From Bacteroidia bacterium (lineage in GTDB: Bacteria > Bacteroidota > Bacteroidia > Flavobacteriales > Flavobacteriaceae), in assembly GCA_030429455.1 (NCBI GenBank), contig JAUIFC010000007.1:1-48677 (forward strand): 48,677 nt of DNA, read 5' to 3'. A model generated the notes under the pieces. The model did not search any database, was not told the origin of the DNA, and saw nothing but the letters and a program-made list of their open reading frames with translations. The position numbers were made by a program, and so were the translations under genes. Numbering within the stretch: position 1 is the first letter of the stretch; each line of letters starts with the position of its first letter. Positions 1-6,410 of this stretch are shown here, one piece after another.

Positions 1-1
1 A

Positions 2-157
2 ATATTTAATACCTTTAAAAAATTAAATAATAATTCGGATTCCTTAGGTATCGGTCTTTCGGTGGTCAAGAGAATTGTAAATATGTATCATGGCGATATA
101 TGGATTGACAGCGAAGTCGGAAAAGGAACAACATTTTATTTCACTCTAAAAAAATGA
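2..157 (+). CDS. Sensor histidine kinase, 3' end only (HATPase_c domain)
   Basis: Only the last 51 codons are in the window; the gene begins upstream. The fragment contains the G2 box of a histidine-kinase ATPase domain (LGIGLSVVKRIV, from about codon 15) and ends with the G3-like GKGTTFYF segment, so the ATP-binding domain is the C-terminus and no receiver domain follows it. The family autophosphorylates a histidine and passes the phosphoryl group to receiver domains. Its stop overlaps the start of the HPt gene (ATGA at 154-157), so the two are probably co-translated. Input domains, membrane segments and the phospho-accepting His lie outside the window. Confidence 0.9.
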   Translation: MFNTFKKLNNNSDSLGIGLSVVKRIVNMYHGDIWIDSEVGKGTTFYFTLKK

Positions 158-486
158 AAATTATGGAAAAACCAAATCTAAATTATGTAAAAGAAATGTC
201 AGGAGGTGATGCCGAGTTTGAAAAAACAATTGTTGGTATTCTTAAAATGGAGTACCCTCAGGAGAAGGCAATTTATTACAAAAGTGTAGAAGAAAATGAT
301 TTAAAAAAAATTGCCGATATTGTACATAAACTTAAGCATAAAATTAGTATTTTAGGCCTTTTAAAAAGTTACGAACTCGCAATAGGATACGAGAAGAGTC
401 TTCTTAGTGGAAGTATGGAAGGAAAAGAAGATTTTGAAGAAATCCTGCAAAACATGACCGATTATTTGGAAAACTTAGAAGTATAA
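154..486 (+). CDS. Stand-alone histidine phosphotransfer (HPt) protein
   Basis: 110-residue, probably all-helical protein. The segment VHKLKHKISILGL (from residue 57) matches the HPt consensus around the phospho-accepting histidine (H-x-L-K), giving H58 as the likely phosphorylation site. HPt proteins shuttle phosphoryl groups between receiver domains in multistep phosphorelays. It overlaps the preceding kinase gene by 4 nt and ends 3 nt before a LytTR response regulator, so the three form a compact signalling operon. An internal ATG at 163 is an alternative start. A separate HPt implies a hybrid kinase or another receiver as donor; the visible kinase C-terminus has none, so the donor may be encoded elsewhere or lie earlier in the same kinase. 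Confidence 0.85.
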   Translation: MKIMEKPNLNYVKEMSGGDAEFEKTIVGILKMEYPQEKAIYYKSVEENDLKKIADIVHKLKHKISILGLLKSYELAIGYEKSLLSGSMEGKEDFEEILQNMTDYLENLEV

Positions 487-489
487 TTA

Positions 490-1203
490 ATGAATTGCAT
501 AATCATAGATGACGAAATAACGGCAAGGGTAGTAATAGCTCAATTATGCAGAACTCATGACAATCTCCATGTAGTTGAAGAATTCCCTAATGCTATTCAA
601 GCTCTTAAGTATCTCAACCAAAACGAAGTTGATCTTATATTTTTGGATATCCATATGCCAGACTTTACAGGGTTTGATTTGATTGAAACCCTTAAGAATC
701 CACCAAAAGTTATTTTAACCACTTCGGATGCCAACTTTGCTATTCAAGCCTTTGAATACAAGTGTATAATAGACTATCTTGTTAAACCCATAACTGCTGA
801 GCGTTTCGATAAAGCTGTGCAAAAAGCAGAAAGTCTAATAGTACAAGATATAGAACCAGTAGCACCATTAAGAAAAAGGGGTGAAACATCTGGAAAAGAT
901 TTGTATGTCAACATAGACAGAAGATTGATTAAGATCGATATGTCAAGTGTATATTTGGTTGAAGCCAAAGGCGATTACATACAAATTAAAACGGATAACA
1001 AAAATTATACCGTTCATTCTACACTCAAGAAAATCGAAGAAAAGCTTCCAGACCATACTTTCCTTAAAGTTCATCGGTCGTATATAATTAACATTAAGAA
1101 AATTATTGATATAGAGGATAATAGCGTATTGATTAAAAAGGATGTTATTCCAGTTAGTCGTTCTAACAGATCAGAATTAATGAAAAGGTTAAACCTATTG
1201 TGA
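490..1203 (+). CDS. LytTR-family response regulator transcription factor
   Basis: 237 residues. The receiver domain is at about 1-120, with the acidic pair D7/D8, phospho-acceptor D53 (FLDIHMPDFTG), T78 and K99 (LVKP). The LytTR DNA-binding domain is at about 137-237, with the typical features VEAKGDYIQI and FLKVHRSYIIN. This family binds short direct repeats upstream of target promoters; in many bacteria it controls exopolysaccharide and virulence genes. It is the last gene of the kinase-HPt-regulator group and lies just upstream of the polysaccharide cluster, so regulation of that cluster is a reasonable inference. All receiver residues needed for phosphorylation are present. Confidence 0.93.
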   Translation: MNCIIIDDEITARVVIAQLCRTHDNLHVVEEFPNAIQALKYLNQNEVDLIFLDIHMPDFTGFDLIETLKNPPKVILTTSDANFAIQAFEYKCIIDYLVKPITAERFDKAVQKAESLIVQDIEPVAPLRKRGETSGKDLYVNIDRRLIKIDMSSVYLVEAKGDYIQIKTDNKNYTVHSTLKKIEEKLPDHTFLKVHRSYIINIKKIIDIEDNSVLIKKDVIPVSRSNRSELMKRLNLL

Positions 1204-1541
1204 GTCTTTAAACTTCGATTCAAAAACGATTTAATTAATAAGTTTTAAGGTATATCAAAATTTAGTTTAATAGAATCTTGTTTTTGTTATCACTTTAGCC
1301 TTGTAAAGACATTAAATATTTTTATGACATTAATTTAAAGTTATTAGAAAATTAACTAAATGTTTTTTTAGCATTTCATCCAATTTTTTTTTAATTTTTT
1401 CTTTAGTTTTAAACTGTATTATTGAATTGAAGTGTTATGTTACCATTCAACGACACTTAATTTTTAAAGAATGAAATTTTTTAGTGTAAGAGTCTATTAA
1501 CAACTTTTTTTTTCATAAATTTATAATAAAAATAATTTACC
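1204..1541 (+). other. Non-coding leader region before the polysaccharide operon
   Basis: 338 bp without a gene, extremely AT-rich. I see no convincing TAnnTTTG element. A short inverted repeat, AAGTGT (1430-1435) and ACACTT (1453-1458), is followed by AATTTTTAAA and could be a weak terminator or attenuator. About 80 nt lies between it and the ugd start. LytTR binding repeats would be expected here if the upstream regulator controls the cluster, but I cannot point to a clear pair. Confidence 0.5.
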
Positions 1542-2870
1542 ATGAAAATAGCAATTGTTGGAAGCGGTTACGTAGGATTAGTAACTGGCGCTTGTTTTTC
1601 CGAAGTAGGTATTGATGTCGTTTGTGTCGATATTGACGAAAAGAAAATCGAAAATTTAAAAAACGGGATCATACCAATTTATGAGCCTGGATTAGAGGAC
1701 ATGATTAAAAGAAATATGTCCAAAAATAGATTAGATTTTTCAACAAGTCTTTCAGATGTTTTACCAGATTCAGACGCTGTATTTATTAGTGTGGGAACTC
1801 CACCAGATGAAGATGGAAGTGCAGATTTAAAGCATGTCATCGCTGTAGCAAGAGAATGTGGAAAACACATGGAGGATTACAAGCTTATCATTACAAAAAG
1901 TACAGTTCCAGTTGGTACCTCGATCAAAGTAAAAAATGCGGTACAAGAAGAATTGGATAAAAGAGGAGCAAATATCGAATTTGATGTAGCCTCTAATCCG
2001 GAATTCCTTAAAGAAGGAGCTGCCATAAATGATTTCTTAAAACCAGATCGAATCGTTGTGGGTACGGAAAGTGCAAAAGCTGAAAAATTGCTCAATAGAT
2101 TGTACAAACCTTTTACCTTAAATGGACATCCTATTTTATTTATGGATATTGTCTCTGCAGAGATGACTAAGTATGCTGCCAATTCCATGCTAGCTACTAA
2201 GATTAGTTTTATAAATGATATTGCGAATTTGTGCGAAATTGTTGGTGCAAATGTAAATAACGTTCGAAGAGGTATAGGTTCGGACTCCAGAATTGGTCCG
2301 AAATTTATCTATCCTGGTATAGGTTATGGAGGATCTTGCTTCCCAAAAGATGTAAAGGCGCTTATTAAAACTGCCGATAATAGTGGTTACGAACTCAAAG
2401 TTTTAAAAGCTGTAGAAGATGTAAATGAACATCAAAAAAGTGTATTGTACGACAAAATACATCAACATTTTAATGGCGATTTAGAAGGTAAAACTATTGG
2501 AGTTTGGGGCCTTTCATTTAAACCTAAAACAGACGATATGCGTGAGGCACCTGCACTGCAAATTATCAATCGCTTATTAGATGCTGGAGCAATTGTCAAA
2601 GCTTACGATCCTGTAGCCATGGAAGAAGCAAAACACCATTTTGGTGAAAAAATAGCTTATTGCCCAGATCAATATGAAACATTGATAGACGCAGATTGTT
2701 TAGCAGTATTAACAGAATGGTCAGAATTTAGAATTCCTAACTTCAAAATAATGAAGCGTTTAATGACTGGAAATACCATATTTGACGGAAGAAATATTTT
2801 TGACAAAGAAGAAATGACAGATTTAGGATTTAACTATTACTGTATAGGAATAACACCACATCTCATTTAA
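1542..2870 (+). CDS. ugd: UDP-glucose 6-dehydrogenase
   Basis: 442 residues, a usual length for the family. Oxidises UDP-glucose to UDP-glucuronate with two NAD+ in the cytoplasm. The N-terminal Rossmann motif is GSGYVGLVTG (7-16). STVPVG (120-125), NPEFLKEG (152-159, with E156) and the catalytic cysteine C266 in GYGGSCFPKD are all present, and K210 lies in the central helix (TKYAANSMLATK). It is the first gene of the polysaccharide cluster and is followed after 48 bp by UDP-glucuronate decarboxylase, so its product probably feeds both UDP-GlcA and UDP-xylose pools. A 7-bp AT-rich inverted repeat (2880-2897) lies in the gap. Confidence 0.97.
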   Translation: MKIAIVGSGYVGLVTGACFSEVGIDVVCVDIDEKKIENLKNGIIPIYEPGLEDMIKRNMSKNRLDFSTSLSDVLPDSDAVFISVGTPPDEDGSADLKHVIAVARECGKHMEDYKLIITKSTVPVGTSIKVKNAVQEELDKRGANIEFDVASNPEFLKEGAAINDFLKPDRIVVGTESAKAEKLLNRLYKPFTLNGHPILFMDIVSAEMTKYAANSMLATKISFINDIANLCEIVGANVNNVRRGIGSDSRIGPKFIYPGIGYGGSCFPKDVKALIKTADNSGYELKVLKAVEDVNEHQKSVLYDKIHQHFNGDLEGKTIGVWGLSFKPKTDDMREAPALQIINRLLDAGAIVKAYDPVAMEEAKHHFGEKIAYCPDQYETLIDADCLAVLTEWSEFRIPNFKIMKRLMTGNTIFDGRNIFDKEEMTDLGFNYYCIGITPHLI

Positions 2871-2918
2871 TATGGACTATAAACATCTAAATGTTTATTC
2901 GATAACAAATTTTAAAAC

Positions 2919-3866
2919 ATGAAAGATAATAAAAGAATACTAGTCACTGGAGGTGCTGGGTTTGTTGGCTCACATTTGTGTGAAAGACTATTAAACGATG
3001 GCCATGAGGTTATCTGCTTAGACAACCTTTTTACAGGACGTAAGCAGAATATAGTTCACTTACTTCCTCATCCATATTTTGAATTTATCCGACACGACAT
3101 TATCAATCCAATTTTAGTTGAGGTAGACGAAATATATAACTTAGCTTGCCCTGCATCACCAATACATTACCAATACAATCCTATAAAAACCATCAAAACA
3201 TCTGTTATGGGAGCGGTTAATATGTTGGGTATGGCAAAACGACTTAATGCAACAATTCTTCAAGCTTCCACGAGCGAAGTTTATGGAAATCCTTTGGTGC
3301 ATCCTCAGCCAGAATCTTATTGGGGTAATGTCAATCCAATAGGTACACGTTCTTGTTACGACGAAGGTAAAAGAGCTGCGGAAACACTATTTAGAGATTA
3401 CAATTACCAGAATAATGTAAATACCAAGATCATTAGAATATTTAATACTTATGGTCCAAGAATGCATCCCAATGACGGTCGAGTGGTTTCAAATTTCATT
3501 ATCCAAGCGCTTCAAAATCATGACATTACTGTATATGGAGATGGAGGACAAACAAGAAGTTTTCAATATGTTGACGACCTGATTGAGGGAATGATAAGAT
3601 TAATGAACACTCCGGAGTCGTTTAGAGGACCTGTCAATGTTGGAAACCCAGGGGAATTTAAGATCATAGAATTAGCAGAAAAAGTCATCGCAATGACAAA
3701 TTCTAAATCAAAAATTATTTATAAGGATTTACCTTCTGACGACCCGATGATGAGAAAACCAGATATTTCTCTAGCAAAAGAAGCATTAGATTGGGAACCA
3801 AAAGTTATGTTGGATGAAGGTCTTGCCAAAACCATAAAGTATTTTCAAGAATTAATTAATGAATAA
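2919..3866 (+). CDS. UDP-glucuronate decarboxylase (UDP-xylose synthase)
   Basis: 315-residue extended-SDR enzyme that converts UDP-glucuronate to UDP-xylose through a bound UDP-4-keto intermediate. Seen in the sequence: NAD-binding [10 protein letters not shown] (11-20), the LACPASP segment typical of UXS enzymes (75-81), STSEVYG (117-123) and the catalytic YxxxK with Y147 and K151 (CYDEGKR). [14 protein letters not shown] towards the C-terminal half is also family-typical. It follows ugd and is separated by only 9 bp from the receiver-only gene. The pair predicts glucuronate and/or xylose residues in the polymer. Distinguishing it from a 4,6-dehydratase rests on the LACPASP signature, so confidence is high. 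Confidence 0.93.
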   Translation: MKDNKRILVTGGAGFVGSHLCERLLNDGHEVICLDNLFTGRKQNIVHLLPHPYFEFIRHDIINPILVEVDEIYNLACPASPIHYQYNPIKTIKTSVMGAVNMLGMAKRLNATILQASTSEVYGNPLVHPQPESYWGNVNPIGTRSCYDEGKRAAETLFRDYNYQNNVNTKIIRIFNTYGPRMHPNDGRVVSNFIIQALQNHDITVYGDGGQTRSFQYVDDLIEGMIRLMNTPESFRGPVNVGNPGEFKIIELAEKVIAMTNSKSKIIYKDLPSDDPMMRKPDISLAKEALDWEPKVMLDEGLAKTIKYFQELINE

Positions 3867-3875
3867 ATTAAAGAT

Positions 3876-4262
3876 ATGAAGAAAAAGATATTGGTGATAG
3901 ATGATGAATTGACTATGACAACCCTTCTGGAATTTTTTCTTTCAAAAAAGTACGATGTTATGGCCGTCAACTCTGCTGAGGAAGCAGAAGTTTGGCTTGA
4001 AAAGAATTTACCAGATTTGATAATAAGTGATATTCAAATGGGTGAAGTAGATGGGTTTGAATTGTTACAAAGGATAAGATTAAGAGGATATACAAAACAT
4101 ACCCCGATTATAATGTTATCAGGACGATCGGAGAGTAAGGAAGGTGTGAAGTCCTATAAATTAGGTGCTCAAGATTATTTGACCAAACCGTTTAATCCAG
4201 AAGAACTTGAAGAAGTTGTAAAAAAGAATTTGTACCCTATTCATTACACTAATAACTGGTAA
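3876..4262 (+). CDS. Receiver-only (single-domain) response regulator
   Basis: 128 residues made of a single CheY-like receiver domain with no output domain. The acidic pair D9/D10, phospho-acceptor D52 (ISDIQMGEVDG), S82 in the Thr/Ser position and K104 (LTKPF) are all present, so it should be phosphorylatable. Single-domain receivers act by protein-protein contact or as phosphate shuttles. It lies inside the polysaccharide operon, 9 bp after the UDP-xylose synthase gene and 34 bp before a gene whose N-terminus is itself receiver-like. Together with the HPt encoded 3.4 kb upstream, this suggests a phosphorelay wired into polymer synthesis; the partners are inference. Confidence 0.93.
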   Translation: MKKKILVIDDELTMTTLLEFFLSKKYDVMAVNSAEEAEVWLEKNLPDLIISDIQMGEVDGFELLQRIRLRGYTKHTPIIMLSGRSESKEGVKSYKLGAQDYLTKPFNPEELEEVVKKNLYPIHYTNNW

Positions 4263-4296
4263 ATAATAATTTAAAATTATTAGAAACCTGATTCAT

Positions 4297-5490
4297 ATGA
4301 AAACACTTTATATAGGAAATCAAACTGACACTATAGAATCATTTCAACAAAACGAAAATGTTTCTGTAGTGTTTTCCGATAATGGTCTAGAAGCAATAAA
4401 TATTCTTAACAATCAGCGTGATATAGATGCCATAGTTTGCGAATATAATCTTGCAGGTAATAATGGTATTTATTTGTACAAAAAATTAAATAACGAATTA
4501 GGGTTATCCGATATTCCATTTATTTTGCTTGTCGAAGAACATAACCCAAAACTGTATAAAGAGGCATTTGATAATGAAATCGATGATTATTTCGTTTTAG
4601 GGACAATTGATTCCGAACGAATTTTAATGAGGGTTAATCAACTCGTTAGAATATATAAGAGTACAATTACTGTAAAAACTGTTCCGGAACAAGAAAAAAT
4701 TAGCTATAAGTTCCCGTTGTCTAAACGGCTTTTTGACATTTTTGTAGCTTCTGCTGTTTTATTAGTGCTATCTCCACTGTTGCTTATCGTCATTTTGGCT
4801 ATTCGCCTAGAATCTAAAGGAAAAGTGTATTACATCGCAAAACGTGTTGGCAGAAAGCAATTTGACTTCTACAAATTAAGATCTATGAAGGTAGGAGCAG
4901 ATAAACTATTGAAAGAACTTGCAAAAAAGAATAATCAATATAATGCGGTAAAGCCAAAAGTTGAAACAGAAAAAGAAATCAAACCCTGTCCTAAGTGTAA
5001 TCAACTCACTCAAGGAGAGCAATGTACGTCTTTTAAGTATGATGGGCAGAATGTCATATGTGAGCATTTATATTTAATGAATAAAGAAATGAGCGCAAAA
5101 GAAAGCTCAAGTTTCATTAAAATTGTAGATGACCCACGAATAACCAAAGTTGGTAAATTTATTAGAAATACAAGTATAGACGAATTGCCACAATTAATTA
5201 ACGTTTTAAAGGGAGATATGTCTCTTGTAGGAAATAGACCTCTTCCCGTTTATGAGGCTGAACTACTTACTGGCGATCAATTGTCTAAACGGTTTTTGGC
5301 TCCAGCTGGTATCACAGGTTTATGGCAGGTGGAATTGCGTGGAAAAGGAGGAGATATGTCCGAAGAAGAAAGAATGTCTTTGGATAATCACTATGCAGAT
5401 CATTTCGTCGGCAATAAATACTCGCTTTGGTATGATATAAAAATCCTTCTAAGAACAGTTCCAGCATTATTTCAAAAAAGCACTGTTTAA
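4297..5490 (+). CDS. Pseudo-receiver / sugar-transferase fusion (initiating phosphoglycosyltransferase)
   Basis: 397 residues. About 1-122 resembles a receiver domain (CEYNLAGNNGIYLYKKL aligns with the D52 region of the gene before) but has E49 in place of the phospho-acceptor Asp, no N-terminal acidic pair and no active-site Lys, so it should not be phosphorylated. Residues 140-397 form a bacterial sugar transferase (PF02397, PglC/WcaJ type): membrane helix about 147-170, KLRSM (193-197), DPRITKVGKFIR (279-290), IDELPQLINVLKGDMSLVG (294-312) and ITGLWQV (339-345). This family transfers a sugar phosphate to undecaprenyl phosphate, starting repeat-unit synthesis. An insert between KLRSM and DPRIT (about 198-275) carries C231, C234, C243 and C255, a possible zinc site. 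Both the fusion and the insert are unusual. Confidence 0.9.
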   Translation: MKTLYIGNQTDTIESFQQNENVSVVFSDNGLEAINILNNQRDIDAIVCEYNLAGNNGIYLYKKLNNELGLSDIPFILLVEEHNPKLYKEAFDNEIDDYFVLGTIDSERILMRVNQLVRIYKSTITVKTVPEQEKISYKFPLSKRLFDIFVASAVLLVLSPLLLIVILAIRLESKGKVYYIAKRVGRKQFDFYKLRSMKVGADKLLKELAKKNNQYNAVKPKVETEKEIKPCPKCNQLTQGEQCTSFKYDGQNVICEHLYLMNKEMSAKESSSFIKIVDDPRITKVGKFIRNTSIDELPQLINVLKGDMSLVGNRPLPVYEAELLTGDQLSKRFLAPAGITGLWQVELRGKGGDMSEEERMSLDNHYADHFVGNKYSLWYDIKILLRTVPALFQKSTV

Positions 5491-5572
5491 TTATTTTTTT
5501 AAAAATAATTGTCTATTCGTTCAGTTAAAGCATATAAGGTTAAAATACTTTATGGTATATACTTATATCATC

Positions 5573-5580
5573 TATATTTG
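5573..5580 (+). promoter_or_regulatory. Candidate -7 promoter element (TATATTTG)
   Basis: Perfect match to the Bacteroidota TAnnTTTG element in the 161-bp gap before the TolC-like gene, about 70 nt upstream of its start. No clear TTG at -33 was found. It may give the export and polymerisation genes their own promoter inside the cluster. Confidence 0.4.
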
Positions 5581-5651
5581 ATTTAAATTTACCAAATCAT
5601 AGACGATTGTTTTTATGCCAATAATATTTATATTTTAATAATATCTTTAAC

Positions 5652-6398
5652 ATGTTTCAAATTGTATTCTCCTTTACACGAAAAACAATTTTTTGTCTCT
5701 TGATGTTATTGTTTTTTTCGTCGTTAGTTGCACAAGACAGTATAAGCAATGTAAATTCGGCAAATTCATTTAGACTTATACTACCAAAGCTAGATGTACT
5801 CGTAGAAGCTGCGTGGGCAAAACATGGTATGGTAAAATCAAGGCAGTCCGAAATAGATGCCAAACAAGCTAATCTAATATCCTTAAAAAGGCAATGGTCA
5901 AAAAACATAGGTTTTCAAGGCGATTATAGATATGGCAATGTTGTCAATTTTTCAGAAAATGTATCAGCTGCAAATACAATAAACCTTGCGAGCAATACCA
6001 CTCAAGTCAATTTTGCAGTAGGCTTCTTTTTAAAATTTCCATTATTTGATTTTTATAGTCGTCAAGCCCAAATTAAGCAAGCTCAAGCTGAAATAGAACA
6101 ATCAGAAAATGTTCTAGAGTTTCAAAAATTTGAAGTAAAAGAGCTTGTAATTAGGCAATACGAGGATTTGATATTAAGGCAAAATCTTTTAGAATTAAGA
6201 ATTAAGAACATGGCTAATGCAGTAACAAGCAAGCAGATGGCAGAAATTGAGTACAGAAATGGCCTAATACCCATAAACGAGTATGTAAGAGTTATAGATA
6301 TCACAGCAAGAATGGAAGCGGATTTCGAAACATCTAAATCCGATTTCCTTATCTCAAAAAAAGTATTAGAGAATCTAACAGGTTTAACATTTAATTAG
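5652..6398 (+). CDS. TolC-like outer-membrane efflux protein, half-size
   Basis: 248 residues with a signal peptide (hydrophobic about 13-27, cleavage near LVAQ). The rest has the long-helix and short beta-strand pattern of outer-membrane efflux proteins: a heptad-rich helix around 160-200, a strand segment near VNFAVGFFLKFPLFDF (114-129), and a conserved-type turn NGLIPINEYV near 212. Normal TolC-family proteins are about 420-480 residues with two such repeats; this has only one. It lies 12 bp before the Wzc-like gene, so it may be the outer-membrane or periplasmic partner for polymer export, substituting for a Wza-type channel. That role is inferred from position. The start gives a good signal peptide. 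Confidence 0.72.
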   Translation: MFQIVFSFTRKTIFCLLMLLFFSSLVAQDSISNVNSANSFRLILPKLDVLVEAAWAKHGMVKSRQSEIDAKQANLISLKRQWSKNIGFQGDYRYGNVVNFSENVSAANTINLASNTTQVNFAVGFFLKFPLFDFYSRQAQIKQAQAEIEQSENVLEFQKFEVKELVIRQYEDLILRQNLLELRIKNMANAVTSKQMAEIEYRNGLIPINEYVRVIDITARMEADFETSKSDFLISKKVLENLTGLTFN

Positions 6399-6410
6399 AT
6401 TGAATAGCAA

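Noticed and set aside
1877-2188. Minus-strand reading frame inside ugd
   Set aside because: Antisense shadow of a well-supported gene; no start context, no recognisable domain. The same applies to other long antisense frames, e.g. at 33823-34332, 40079-40525 and 32159-32515.
2880-2897. TAAACAT/ATGTTTA hairpin between ugd and the decarboxylase gene
   Set aside because: All-AT-type weak stem without T-run, in the middle of an operon; not supported as a terminator.
5252-5440. Second plus-strand frame inside the sugar transferase gene
   Set aside because: It lies fully within conserved PF02397 motifs in the other frame and has no features of its own.
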